This document shows, piece by piece, positions 15,001-30,000 of a stretch of 64,000 nucleotides of DNA. Position numbers and translations under genes: made by a program. Source of the DNA: Diploscapter coronatus (Eukaryota; Nematoda; Chromadorea; Rhabditida; Rhabditidae); NCBI GenBank assembly GCA_964036155.1, contig OZ038423.1:37587249-37651248 (forward strand). The letters are read 5' to 3'. Position 1 is the stretch's first letter, and each line of letters starts with the position of its first letter. Below the pieces are notes generated by a model that was not told the origin of the DNA, did not search any database, and was given only the letters and a program-made list of their open reading frames with translations.

Positions 15001-18000
15001 AGAGATCTCTCAAGCCTCTGATAGGCGTCTGCGAGATGACGTTTCTGCTCTTCCCTGGGAGGAAGATCATCATCTCTGAATCGTTCCAAATCGTAGATCA
15101 GATCAGCCGACGTTCCGTTCAGAAGCCTGTCATCCACCAGTCGAATGGCCCTTTCCACCCACTCTCTCCATTCCCGCGCCTCAGCAATATATTGTTGTTG
15201 CACTGATTCGAACTGAAAGAATGGACATTTGAAAAACGAGCAGTTAGAATAAAATATAATAACGCGACGGTTTTAAGGACGGACAAGACGAGGACTATTT
15301 TTATAAGACATTTGACAAGACAAAGACATGCACAAAATTGCAAGGACATTCGGTTTGGAGTTAATGCTATTTCGAACTATTCTACATTTGGGTAACCTTA
15401 GGGTAGATATGAAAAATCTAGAAAATCCTTCTTTTTCAAAAATTCTAATTAGATTTTCTAAATTTTGCTTTGCAAAAATCGATATTTATCGATTTTGCCT
15501 GACCTTGCTGAGTTCAGGCAGATGTGGCAATGCGTTGTAAAGCGACGAGACGTAAGTGATGATGGACTTCTCGTCTGGATTCTCGGTGTCCACGTCTTCA
15601 GGATCCAGAAGCCGCTCCACGCCGAATTCTCGCTCGGCCGCCGCGAACGCGTTCGCCAGTCTCTCGCGATTCGACACTGATGGGTCAGAGATCTGGAAAA
15701 AAGTTTAATTCTATTCCTCATTTTTTAAATGTAAAGTTTTATTTTTTTCAATTTTCTTGACTCACCTTATTCCAATCGATCAGATTGGGTCTGTATCTGT
15801 GGAGAATGGCGTTGAAAGCGAGTCCATCTCTCCACGACGAGGAGAAGTTCGTCACATTCACGCGCGGATAGCCGGCGGTCACTCGTCTGAAATTTCTCTA
15901 ATGTCTGGAATATACTTTTTATCCTTTTATTTTCGATTTTTCATATATTTCAATATAGGCTTGAAAATTAAAAAAAGATGTCTGACATAGATTTTTATTT
16001 TTCTCTTACCTGGCCCACTCGAGCAAAGCATCTCTGGCGGACTTGGCGTCGCTTCCCAAAAGAGCCTCGGAAACCTGAACATTGAAAATTTAAAAATTTT
16101 TAAAAACGTTTGTTACAAGTTTTCTTTCAGATTAGGTTCAAATTGTTGTAAAACCACCATTTGTGCAGATTTTTGCTAAATTTTCTACAGCATAAGTGCT
16201 GGCTTCTCCTTCCGAAGTTAGGCCAGCAAAGCAACCTGCATATTTGCGTTTTGGCTAACGCCTTCACAAGCATATGAGACTGAGAAAGAGCGCTCTGATT
16301 CAGGAGAAATAAAGAAGAGAAAGTGGAAAATGCTCCAATCATTTCCGACAAACAGAATTTTGGAATTTCCGAATTTTTTGATTCACGAACAGAAAAACGC
16401 TCGCCCACCAGGTTGTTTTAAGCTGAAAATTGAATTTGCAAAAAAAATCTACTGTCCAGTTTTTTCTCGAGGATTAAAAAATCTAAAGTTTGTGAAGTTA
16501 ATTTTCAGAAAAAATAGTGTTCACAATTTTCATCTCTGACACTTTCGGGAGAAAAAATTGGGGGACGAAGATTTTTGAGTTCAATTTTCTCGCATTACCC
16601 CTATAGTGACACATTCTTGGCGCCAACTAGTCTTCGTTTTCTCTGCGCTCTCTCCTGAGTTGCCGTTGCCTCAGGCACTATTTCCCCATTCTCTCCAAAT
16701 TGTTATGTCGCTTTTACAAAACTGAATAAATGTTGGGTGCGCCCGCGGTTTTTTCGAGTTCCAGAAATTCTCCCCTACAAACTTCTTTCGACAATTTTAG
16801 GTATTCTAACAACAAACTTTGCTTGTAAGCGTTGCCTAACTGAGCCCTTTTTGAAGTTTCACTTTCTGAAAACAAACAAAACTTTACGTTCAAAAATTCC
16901 CTAGATTCCAAAAATTCCTAGCTTTATGGTAATTGTTTTGACGGTTATTCGAGGTGTCATTCCCTGTGTAGTTTATCAGTTTGCTGCCCGACCGCTAATC
17001 GAATAAATCAGAACGAGAATGGCGCAATTATTACGGTTTAAAAACAGGTACAGACAAAGGTCGGGACTCTGACAATGCAAATTATAGAGACCAGAGATGC
17101 AGAGGAATTCTTTTAGTGTAAAACTCGGCAAAATACATTATCTGATATCAGATCAGATATGCTAGATTTCATTTTAGCAGGTGGTTGTTGAATTTGGCAA
17201 TCCAGTTTTTTTGATAATCGGGCCCTTGCGACACGGCAAAAGGAGGGCTGTTCATATTTCCTATTGCCTCTCTAATTCCAAGCCACACCCATTTTATGAG
17301 AAAGATTGCAAAGCAGGGGTAAGGCAGGTCGGAAAACAAAAATTAGGGGTAAGTTTTCAAAATTTTCAAATCCACAAAAATCCGAAGGATGCAATTTTTC
17401 TGTAGGAAATTTCTGAAAATTGCATATTCATGAAAACTTTCCGCGAATATATTCAAAAGTAAAATTACGTATTCTTTTGCTTTATACAAATTCCTTTCCC
17501 CCTCTCAAATGCCAGTACTATTTTCCATGCCTTGACTGAAAAAGGAATCAAACTATCCTTGCCCGACAACAATTTCGCCCTCCATAACTGCGGAATAGCA
17601 GCAGAAATACAGCCAAGTGTAACAGTAGGGTGTGGCTAACTCTTCCTCTATTTCTTCACTTCTTCGTTTCCCAAAAAGGCGTCTCTGCCATCGGAAAAAA
17701 TCGCGAGAATTTGGAATGAATGGGAAAATTCGCGTGTATGTGATTTCCTACGAGAAAAATCCTTATCCAAACAATTTCTTACACCAGTTTTCACTAGATC
17801 AATAAACACTCTCAAAAATGACATTTGTTATTGTTCGAGTTTTAAAATGCACTTTCCAAATCAATATCTATCGGACTGGCCTTCCTCCTCTAAACAAGAT
17901 AATCAAATTCCGATTTGGCCTATAAACGCCGAGAGAAATATCCTATCGTCTCAGAAAGTGCCAAGGTTACTCCCTTTCTCCCCAATCAATCCTTATCAGT

Positions 18001-21000
18001 CCCATTGTATAGTGCAACAAAATTCCAATTCAAATGGGTGTGTACGTGCCGCATCGCGTCCGGTTCCAAGTCCTATGCTTCAACACATTTGGCGTTTCAA
18101 ATCCTCGCTCTATAACTGGTATCCCTATCTCTGGCGCTCTCTTCAAAACGAATGCTGTTTCGTTGCGCGTTCAACTTTTCCCATCAAACACGATAGCCCA
18201 TAGGGCACAGGCAGCAACCTCAATTTCTTTAACCGCGCACCTAAAGGAATCGATAAGTTGTAGTTGGGGGTCGAAAAACCAGGCCATATGGGCAAATTCT
18301 CTAGTCCAATGCTTTAACATAGCACCAAAATACCGGATGATATAACGCCGAACTAATTGTATGTTTGCAACTTGCCACGCATATCATCTTCTAGAATTCC
18401 TAAGTGAGTCAGAGCCCTTTGAAGGAAAAATAGATACACAAAGAGGAAGTAGAATGACTCAAATTTTTAAAGGAACACCCTGTACGTCTAACACATCTCC
18501 CCATGTATAAAGATAGAAACTCTGCCAAGAAAAACTTTCATTAACATTATCAGCGTTTGTCTATTGAGGGCGAAAAAACTCCTGATGGGGGTTTAGAAAC
18601 TGGTAAAGTGCTTTGCGCGAAACGACTTATTATTTTTTCTCGCGGGAGACAAGGCGGTCAGTAATTAGCGGGATGGGCAAAAATAACGTGTCCTGATCAT
18701 TCATTAAAAATGGCAGAATGATAAAAAAAAAATAGAACGCGCCTAATGCGGAATTTTGAATGGAGTTATTTTAGATTTGTTCCGAAAAATTTTTATCTTC
18801 GTCGTTTGCAGCGGAGTTTTGATTGATTACCATCTCCTCCTTCTCATACCGTAATTCGATGGACTGAAACTGAAAACAAACCGTTTTCCGCCGTGTCTGC
18901 CCCGCAAAAAATAATCACCGACCGAAATTTCCTAGCCCTGTCAAAATCAATTACTCCAATCGTTTTTCCGAGAAAAACTACTCTGGCATGAAGCTCAAAA
19001 AAATTCGAAGAGTAAGGAGTTAAAAAAAACAATCACGTTTTTCAAGTCCTAGAAAATGTTCTACCTCGTTTCCGCGTCTCAAACTTCTGGATCTTTCGCG
19101 TTCTCCGCGGGTTTTCTTGACGCGTTGCATTTTTTGCTCGTAGTGTTCCTTGGTCTCGTAGGAGCTCGATTCGGAGAAGCCTTGTCGGCCTTCCTGGTAG
19201 GCGTTGGCCAGATGTCGGTTGTCGATGGCAAGTAGCTGGCCATTCGAGCCGGTCAAATGGGTGGAGCCTCCCATGGCCGAGCCGCCTCCATGCCCTCCAT
19301 GCGAGCTTCTGTGCTCCTCGTAATGCGAGCTGTTGCCACCGCCTCCTCCGACGCCTCTTTCGGAGGAGTGCTGGTAGTTGCCCGACCGCATCGAGGAGTC
19401 CGCTGCTCGACTCGACTCGTGCTTCCGTTCGGCCTTCTTCGAATAACTGCGGAGCACCTTATACATTCTCTCTGCTGCTGCTGCTAGTCACAATGACGAT
19501 GAACAGGAATAAGCCAATTAGCACTGATTATCAATGAGCTGATAATAGGCTGATTAACTGATGATAATAAATCGAAGAGAATGCGAATTCGTGTACGCAC
19601 TGCACTGCTGCTAGGAAAAGTGGTGGAAAAAGGGAGGAGGGAGGAGGCAAGGAGAAGGGAGAGGGAATAGAGGGGCGTGGCTAGCGCCCTTGGCTTGGCG
19701 TAGTCAGAGGCAAGGACGCTCAGAGGAATTGGAGAATTGCAGAGAGAATGAATGGTTAGGTGTGCCTCTCTAACCTAAACCGCACTTTTCTCTCCCCGCG
19801 ATTCTGATTCTGATTGATAAGACAAGATAAATTGCGATAAACGAGAAATCACAAATATCAGAAATAGAAGATCTGAGAGACAGCGTAATGAAAAGCAAGA
19901 AAAAGGCGTGAGTGCTTCAGACATAAAATAAGGTAAAAAGCTATTTATCTAGGATTTGATTTTGTCAATTGTGATTCTTGCCAGATTTTAGCAATCCTAA
20001 TTCGTCCGCCCACGTCATGGAAAACAAGTAGGCGTAAAATCAAAACAATTGTCCTAGTTTTGCGAAAGACCACTCCTTTTTTAGAATTTCCATTCGTTTC
20101 CAGATGACCGAGCGATTTCCTTATTCATGCGCTGAAGCATAGGAGCCGAACAACCCGAGAACCAGCTGGGATGATTTGCGCAACTTCGCATTCCTTGACC
20201 GTCCGAGAAACGCCCTTTTTACATGTGTAAGGGACGACGCCCACCTCCCCCTACAGGCCATCGATGACTCTAACCATGTCTTCCTCTGCATCTTTGTCCA
20301 ATTAAATTTCAGAGAGCACCCGAAACCGAGAGGGCGAGAAAGAAGCAGAGTATTTTTAGTTAACGTCCAACTTTGATGATTTTCTACAGGAAAAAATTTC
20401 CATTGTTTTACAAAAATGTCAAATTTAGTCATTTTTCTGTAGGAGAAAGCATCAAAAATGAATCATATAATTTTTGTTTCAAAATTAAATTTTTTTTGAA
20501 AATTTGAAAACTCAAACTCTGATTCTCCTTCTACCCTCCTCAAAGCAAGTGCTATTTCTCGTTTCCGTCTGCTTATTTTGATCGTCCTTCTGCCATTAAG
20601 GGTGTGGTACTATCATTGGTTTTCCAAACACAACGACCCCATCGCCTTCCCTCCGTCTATTTTCCAATTTCTGCAATTTTTCTCTCATCAAAATAAATCG
20701 ATCTCGCGTCGCGAAGCACCCGACGCAAAACCGTCGTCGTCTGACCACAAACAGCTAAATTGCGCAAGGACACGGGGCAAAATGGGAAAATTTTAGGGTA
20801 GCTAGAATCTTCTCCCCAAAATAGTTGAGACTTTTAAAAAGAGATCAATATTTCTAAAAAAAGATCACCTTTAATTCCGTCTAACTGCATCCCAAATTTG
20901 AACCTAATCTAATTACTGACAAGTAAATCCTTATCACTCTATGAAACTAGGCCACTACTATTTTTCTAACTAAAGCAGCACACTCGAGTATTCGAAATGA

Positions 21001-24000
21001 CTTACGCTCTCGAAGAGGCCTTTTTCAAAAAAACATCTAAACTCGCTCACTCAAAAGGGAAGGATTTGAAAAAAGCTTGATCTTGTGTGGATTATTCAAA
21101 TTATAGCATTTGTGAGCGGGGGAAGGATTGTGATAATTCAAAGCACGTCGAAACACAAAATTCAGAATGATAGCTTTCAAAATGAAAACCTAGAAGAACC
21201 GCACTCCTATAACTCATTTTTGCACTTAGCATAATAAGCATTTCATTCAATGCACCTTCCTGAAGAGGAAAAGTGCGAAGAGAACGAAGGATTCATTATT
21301 TTTGAACAAAGAAGAAAGGTTTTGAAATATGCCAATTTTTGAAAACTAAAAATCAATCAAAATTTCCAGAAAAGGTTTTTCGAAAAGAAAACATATTCTA
21401 ATTTGCATTATTTCAACCCCTCCTTCTATTTTCAAAATTAGTGTTAGTTGTAGTGACCTGACTGGTGGAAGCCTGTGCGTGCGAATACAATGCCGCTGTG
21501 CCGTTGTTGTGCTCTGCGGCTATCTGATTGCGCAGCCGGGCCTCTTCGAGAGCGAGTTTGTGCTTGATCTGCGAGACCTGGAAGTTGAGGATGATGGTCC
21601 AAATCAGGCCGAGAGTCAGTTTCCCGTTCCCCTCTACGATGTCCTCGGGTCGGATGTTGACGAGCTTGATCTGAAATTTTTATTTTAAAATTTGTATCTT
21701 TTAAATTACAAAAATTTTTAGCTAACCTTTTTATTCCTGAGAAAGTCCAGACAATATTGCACATTTTGTATTCGGTGAAAGCGTGTGTAGCCGTTCTCTT
21801 TGGGCTGAAAATTGAAACGTTTATTTTTTTGCAAAATAAAAAGAAATCCCACAATTCTCTCTCCGGTGAGCACTTCTAGCAGAGCGATGAGCGAATAGCC
21901 ATCGCGCAAATCCACGAAAAGGTCGTCCACTTTGCGGCCAGACTGAAAAAATATTCTAATTTTGTTTTCAATCTGAATATTTGTTTCTATTTTTATTTAT
22001 AAATTTCGATATTTTAAGAAATAGTACTGCAAATCAAGAGATCGAAAAAGGGAAAAAGCGAGAAACGAGGCAAAATAGCCCCTAGCCCGAAAAGTGGTCG
22101 ATAAGCCGATTTACAAATAATTTATACGGCGATATCCTCTTTTCCCTCTTCTCTAAATCTTTGGGTATTGACAGTCCCTTTATAGAGATTTTTAGAGAAA
22201 AAGAAGTATCATTAACAATTTGAATATTTTTCATTAATTTTTCAAAAAAATTCCAATTTTCACCCCCCTTCCGAAGTTTTCTTTATCTTCCGTCTATTTT
22301 CTTGATTTGACTAGTGGCACACCAAGTCAAACATACAAATAGAAAAACGGCTGAAATACGACGACACACGCAGGCAGGCGGAGGGGAAAGGGCCTTATAT
22401 TCACTGTCCGGGTCTATTGAATGCAGATTCATTCAAGTCAATGCCTTGAGGCACAAAGTGGCTGGGAAGAGAGTTGACAGTAAGAAATAGACATTTGTAT
22501 AAGAAGTTTGGAGAAGGCAAAATTAATGTTATCGAATTAAAAATTTGTATCGATTTTTCAAAAAGTAAAAATTCCCAACTAACCTTGATGAGATGTTTGT
22601 TGACCCACTTCGTGAACGTCTTCTTCTGGATTTTGTCGCGCTCATCTGAAAATTATTTTTTCCACTTTTGAAATTTTTATCCCAATCAAAATGATTCTCC
22701 CTTTTGCCCTTTTCAGAGATAAAATTCACTGATTATTCAAAACGCGTCGAAGTGTTGAATTTATGCACACAATTTGTCAGTTTTAATCCGCAAGGCCATC
22801 GTTTGCTGACTCTTCTTTCCATACTATTTTTACTTTCTACTTCTTTTCCTCTATCAATTTCATAAGTTATTCCTCTAACTTGTTAAATCTTCGAATCTCT
22901 TGAGTTTATTTGCTATTTCTCAAATCTAACTGACCCTCTCTTTACGGGGTCAGGCAGCGATTTTTCCACACAGAAAACCTTTCGACATAAAACTAAAAGT
23001 GAATAAAGAAAAGAGTCGTAAAATCGCATGTTTCTGTGCGCTCATTTTTCTAGGACGGAGATTTGCAGAAATTATCCTGTCATTAGTTTCTTTGAAACTT
23101 CGAAAACCATAAATTATCTTGATCTTCAAAAATGTGAACTTTAGCATTTTTTAATGTTTGAAAAAATTAGAATATTCCCAGACACGCATAATAAATTACG
23201 CAATCTAATTTCTTCTCTCTGCTCTCTTCAATTCCAGTTTTCTCTAATCGACACGCCAATTTCCTTTATCTTTTTGTAATCGACCTTTGCTTGGCGACAC
23301 TTGTATCATATCTCAAAAGACAGCCGAAATATCGATTTCCCAAAAGAACTATAAACTAGAGATCATAAAATTTGAGAGCACAAAGAAGCGGAAAATTCAA
23401 TTTGTCAAAGACGCAGGGTAAAACTTCAGAAATTCGCATATTCATGAGAAATCATCTCTTTGAATATTCAATCCGCCCTAATCTATCCAAATCCGAAATC
23501 CGTTTTCTGTCTCTTTTCCGCTCCATAGATCCCTGTACTATTTCGCATTTCTCTCCAAACAGTGAGAAATCAATCATTTCCGTGAATGACATTCCAGGGT
23601 ATATCATATCACACGCCATAAATTTAGAGAGGATTTATGGAATTTCTTAAAATTCGAATATATGAAATCCCCTCTTCAAAAATGTTCCCTTGATATTTCG
23701 TAATTTGGGTATGAATGGCAAAATAACAGGGAGAGGGGAAGAAGAATCAATTAGAGCGTCCTTTTTACATTATGAGCAATGCAAAATGAATCACTAGGAA
23801 GAATTTGTAAAGTCCAAAAAACCCTACCAGATTTTAGATAGAAATTTAGCTCGTAGATTTCTACCGACATAGACAAATCAATAATAAATCATTCATGAAA
23901 TGGCTATAATTCAACAAGCATCGATTGCATGCTTTGATAGACGCTATGAGCATTTTGGAGAAATAGTGGGAGAATAAAATAGAGTGAAGAGAAGCAAAGT

Positions 24001-27000
24001 AGGCGAGAATTCCTGATATTTTGATATCACAATATCACATATTTGCGCAGCATAATTTACAACCTAGCGTCCCTTCGAAAATTTTGATCACTTTACAGTT
24101 TCATTCAAAATTCCGTGCCGTATCCAAAACATGTTCTAAGTCCTACGCTTCATCATATATTGATGATACTGTTTTCAAGTGTTATGATCTCTCGAAGAAA
24201 ATCGATTTCTCTCTAGAGGGGACCACGTTAAAGAAGAGAAAGCTTTGAGTCTCTTTTCTCTTAAAATAAAGGACTATTTCGCTATGATCAAATAGCCTCT
24301 CTATGACAGAGAGAAAAGCGGAACGGACCGTCGTTCTTCGATTTTCAGATTTCGTCGCGAAAATTTTTGATTCATCTCTCACATCTGGGCCTATTCTGTT
24401 GCAAAAATATTGATGAGAACAAATCAGCGCTGAGAAAATCGATATGGAAAGCAGACTGAGATCGAACTTCAAAAGAGGAATCGAACAGACAAAACCCAGA
24501 TCAAAATTCAAAGACTTCCAAAAATTATCGATTTCCGAGCAGGAAAACTTTTTTTCATAAATCTAGGTCAAGTGTTTTATACCGATTTTCTGTGCAGAAA
24601 ACCTTGAGCAACCCGATCTTGTAAAACAATGAGAGAACGCAAGGCGCCAAATTTTTAATTTCCCATGAGCGCAGTGGGGCGGAAAATTATAGAATTTTTG
24701 GCTGAAAATAAACAAGACCAAAAATGAGAGAGATGACTAGAAAATCCCCTATGCGGATTTCAAAAAGAATAGAGATTTAGGTCGTAAAATTGAAACGTAG
24801 ATATCAAATTTCCCCGTAGTTCAAAATAAAAGTGTTCAATCTTTCGAGGCTTGCCTTTATGTCGTTCCCTATTGTTCTCATAGTGCTCGAGGACCTCGAC
24901 CTCCTGCGGATCAGAGACATCCGTGCGGAATGAGTGCGGACCCGAGGAGTAAGCCGTCGAGACCATTTCAGGTCGAAAATCCAAAAATGGATATTTCACC
25001 GCAAAATCCTCGTAGAAAATGCAAAGTTAGCCGGGAATCATAACACCAAGTTAGGGCGAATTTTCACGCAGATAATACCGATTTGGGGATGATTACCGAA
25101 TAGATTTTGCAACGGGGCTAGAGATGGCGAGGAAGGAATGCAGAATACGCGCCAACTCTGCGAGAGGGAGGAGGGAAAAAGAAAAAGAGAAATAGAGTGA
25201 GAGGGAGAGAAGGGGCGGCGCACCGGGGATTGAGAAATATTGTGGAACTTGGGAGAGATCGGGGAAAAATGACCGAACGAGAGAGAGTACAGGAATTGCA
25301 GAGGAAAAGAAAGAAAGTCTTCGTACTGTTTTACTCTCAGCACACACACATATGGAAGGACTGACTAGAGGCCTTTAATGCGTAAGAGTGAGGAAAACAA
25401 TACCAGAGTGGCCATTAGATTAAAGAATTTGGAGTTAGAGTTGTTCTCTTCGAAAACTTTTCCTTCTTATCTCCCCATTCGCAAATTCCAAAATTTATGT
25501 GCGCCGATCCATCAAAATTTTACAATCTCACTCAAATGTTTATGGAATTTTTCGGCATCGCAAAATTTGTTTATTTTCCAAATGATTTCGTTTTCTGATA
25601 AGCTCTTTCAGATTATGCGCGATTTTTCATATAGCAAAACTGTTTGTTGTTTTACTTTTCGGTTGTACAAAGAAATGCTCATAGGAGCAAGAAGAAACGT
25701 TTGTCTAACATAAAGAGAAAATGCGTAATTTCCACTCTACTTTCGCATTTTTTCTTGCGTTAAGAGTAAGGGGGACCGGCCCTATCCTTTTTGCTCCTTT
25801 GCTTTCAATTTGTTAGCAGTACGGATTTGGCAAGCATTGTGGGCGAGTGCAGTAGGAGAAAAGTAGAAGCCTCATAGGCTAGAATCGCAGAAAATAGAAT
25901 ATGGAAGCCATCGGAAAGATGCAGAGAAATTAGCCGAAAATCGACAAATTGATAAAAATAAATAAGTTTTTGCAGAGTAGAAGAAGTGCACCTTTCAATG
26001 AGTCATTCAGAAAATTTTAGAAGACTCGTAAACAATTCTAGGAAGTCCAGTTTTTTTCCCCAATCCGAGAAAATAGATCAAATGTCTACCTCCTCCCGTC
26101 TTATGTAGACCATACTGTTGCAGTCTCTGAGTAGGCGTAATTCGTGTCGTGGTCTCATGAGTATCGCTGCCGTCGTTCCTGACCATGACACACTTCATCT
26201 GCATTTCGCCCTCCTCTCCGTTCCCCACTCTCGAAGCCACGTATTTGAAACGGTACGTTGACATCGATGCACGCTCATCCACCGCACTTGTGGCTCTTGG
26301 AGAATTTTTGGGTAAGTTTCAAAAATTTCTCAAGAGATCAAAAATGTTAGAAAAGGGTTCACAATTCGGTGAAAAGAGATGATTTCTTGATTTTCAAAAT
26401 TTTGAAAATTAGTCACTCGGTTAGTAACCCAAAGGAATTCGTCATTTTTCCGAAGAAAATTTGTAAGTTTTCCATTTCAACAAAATGTTAGACTGCAGAA
26501 TTTTCCAGTCTTTAAAAAGTTTTGATATTTTCTACCGTTTGAAGAATTGCTCTTTGAAGATCCTCTCTTCCTGAACTTCATCCTCTTGAATCTGCCAGAC
26601 GGAAGTATGAAGAATTTCCTCCTCTTCCTCTAAGTCCATTTTGGAAAATTAGCAACTTTTCCGGATTTGTCGCAAAATTGCTAGTTTTCTAGTTCAGATT
26701 ATACGTTAGTGGAATAATCAATGTTAGAAAAATGATAACAACAGAGCATGCAGCTAATGACTCTCTCCGTCTTTCTGTTTGGCAGAAGAGCACGCCTTTT
26801 GTAAGGTGCGTCTCTAGTCCTTATCAGTGCTAATCTATTCCCTTGCCTCTCCAAAAAATGTCATGCTATTTTCCAAATCAACATTTTCTCGCTTTCCTTT
26901 TCAGGAAAAAATTAAGTAGCTGTCAGAAAATTTAGATTTTCAAAATAATAGTCACTCTACTACGTCAGTAATAGGATTAGCGGGGTAGTGATGATTTAGC

Positions 27001-30000
27001 TCTTTCATGATGAGAAAATTAGTCCAAGAAGGTTATTTGGAAACCATGAGCTCTCAAGCTATTGCAAAATGTGTATGGTTAGAGGAGGATGTTGGAAGGT
27101 GGGGTTTCTTTTCCCACACACTATTCACATGGCTTGGGGGTTTATGGTTTCCAAGCTGTCGTCCAAGGATAGAAAAGCTCTTACATTTCAGGAAGTCCAA
27201 TAGAAAATTCAGTCCATTTTTAGAGAATAGTAATTTTTCAGGGTAAAAAATAGATTAGGAAAATTTTGGTCCGAAAATTATCGGCATGTCGCGCGCCGAG
27301 CGTTTGTTTGTACAGAGACCAAGGCATATTGACGAGTTGTTAACAAGCGGGTGGATTTGTGAAGAGAAGAAAAAAGATAAAAAGATTTCGAGAGATCCGA
27401 AGAGAAAAAGTGATATCTTTAGAAAAACCGTACCTTTGCCTAGGTAGATCAGCTCTTCCATATCCACGATTCTCAATGTAAAATTTTAGACGTTTTAGAA
27501 AATCATAAGACCGACAAATTTTGTGGCTTTCGTATCAGAATGATATTCGAATATCTTAGTCATTCTCGAAAATGGGAATTCCAGGTTTTCTTTTCCGGGA
27601 AATATTTGGATTTGAGCTTTAAGACACACGTCATTTTACACAGCAAGGGGAAGAGTCATTTTGGTTGAAATTTTTCAATTTTGCGCGATATTTACTCTCT
27701 TGTGCTCTGAGTAAATCGTGTTGATTTTCACTCCCCGCTCCTTATGATATACGATTTTTACAAACCGTACTTTTCATCAATTGCGTTGTTTTTTCATTTG
27801 GACATACCTTGCAACATGTGAACTTCGCGCTCTTTCTGATCGAGTCTGAGCACCTGGACAGGCTGCGTGTGTGTCCACTGTTCGATTTCGTGCCTTTTCC
27901 GAATTTCGTCATCATCGATTCTCGACTCCGAATGGTATCGGTACTCCAGACGTCTTTCGGAAGAGCCGACCCTGAGAATTTGATACTTTTACACATTTTT
28001 ACTCTCCAAAAACTAACTTGTATTGATAAGTGAGCAGCGGCTGACTCCACTCCCTGCCCGGAGGGGCTCTTGGCTGAGGAATCGTCGAGCCGCCAGAAAT
28101 GTCGTCCAGGCGAGATTCGATTGAGCCGGTTCTGAATTTTTTGTTATTTTAAAATTTTATTTGTTTCAATTATGTGTTTTCAAACTTACGTGGTGTGGTA
28201 CTGCTGCATGGCGGGTTGGGTGGGCGGAATTTCCCTTGTCTGCATCGTCCGCACTTCGGTCGACGCCAATCTCGATGTGCTCGATTCTCGGGGCAAGGTG
28301 CCCTGAAATTATTTAACTCTTATTTGTAATTGAATTTTTATTTTCATGCCCCATTTTGATAGTAGACAGTTCTCTGGGGCGGAAACACAGCGCCAGCCGC
28401 ATTTGCTGGTAGCGATCGAGACGAGGCGTGCAGGTTTTCGGATCTCTGAAAAAGTGAGCATTCATATTTTTCCGAAAATCATTTTTTTTTAAAATATTTT
28501 TGTAGTTAAGAAAAATGTTTTCTTACTTCCAAAGTGTGCCGGTACATTTCTTTTGTCGTGACGCGCTCCTTTTGGTAGGCCGGATTCATTTCCACCCTTC
28601 TGTTCACATTGTTGTCCATCGACCCCGAGCGGCTAGGCACATAACGCTCTTCTTCCAGCATTCTGAAAATCAAAATTGTTTTTATTTTACAAAAATTTGT
28701 TTGTTTTTTTATTTTCACCTCAGCTGCAACTTATCTGGCCTCGGCGCACAGCACTTTGCACCCATTTTTGCAGATTTTTAGTTGGGATAATTAGGATAAT
28801 TATCTCGAGTTAATTAGCTCCAATTAACTGATTCGTTAATTGTCGTTCGACGAGCCGGCCATGAAGGCCTCTAAGAAAATCACAAATCTAAGGGTTTCAT
28901 AAATCGACGATATCGAATGTCCGCGGGGGTTAAATCAAATCTCATAGGGAGAGGAGAAAGATTTGAGATCAGATCCAGGAAATCGATATACTAGAGGAAA
29001 TCTCTGTTCTCCCCGACCTTTAGAGCTTGGCAAAATTACAAGCAAACAAGAGGATTTTTACAAGGATCAAATGATAAGAAATATTGATAAAATCTTGAAA
29101 ATTAAAATCCGTAAACTTCCAGAAAAAGATTTCCAAATCCTTAGAAAACCAGAACTAATCAATATACATATGATAGAAGAATAAAACTTTGTGCATCCTT
29201 CTCTAAGCGTTCCTTATTTTTCCATCTTTTCGCCTCTCATTGTCCCGAACTATTTACAGCGATTGCGCATCCGATTGCAACATTCTCTTCTGCAGCAATA
29301 AAGGCAATCATAAAAGTTGGAGAAATAGTTTGGAAAAATGAGGAGGATGGAAAAGAAGCAGGCAAAAAAGAATCATCATTTTATTATGCAAAAGCACGTC
29401 ATGTCCGGTTAGATTTTAGCGCCTACAATTTTAGTAAAGAGTCTAATTTTGCACAGGAAGAAATTCGGACTTCTAAATATTTGCTTTGAAGAACCTGTAC
29501 AAAATTTTCGAAATTTTTGATCGATTAGACAATAGCGAAATCAGCAAAAACTCCGCGTGAACCGTAAAAATTTGCAATGAATTGAATTCACGACGTCACA
29601 GAAATGAGCCCTCTTTATTGAATTGAAGCAGACACAATAATTAGCGAAAAGCTTCCTTAAAAGAGAGAAAGGGACGAGTCACTTTCTTATCACTAAAACT
29701 ATCACACCGATTTATCACTCTTACTCTTGCAGCTAACCTTCTCAAAATTATGCCCAAGTTCTAGTTTTTGAAGAAAAAAATTACAACTCTTTCAAAACTC
29801 GGGTTTCGGATTTCAAAAATACACAAGTCTTTCGAAAATCGATTTTTGTTGAAATTTCAAAAATAGGACAATTTAACTCTTCAACTTCAAGAAAAAATTG
29901 AAGGATTTGATAAAGATCATATCAGAAGGTGGACTCCGAATGATAGAGGGACGTGATAAAAGTGGGGGAAACGATATAGAGAAATTTAGAGATAGGGGGA

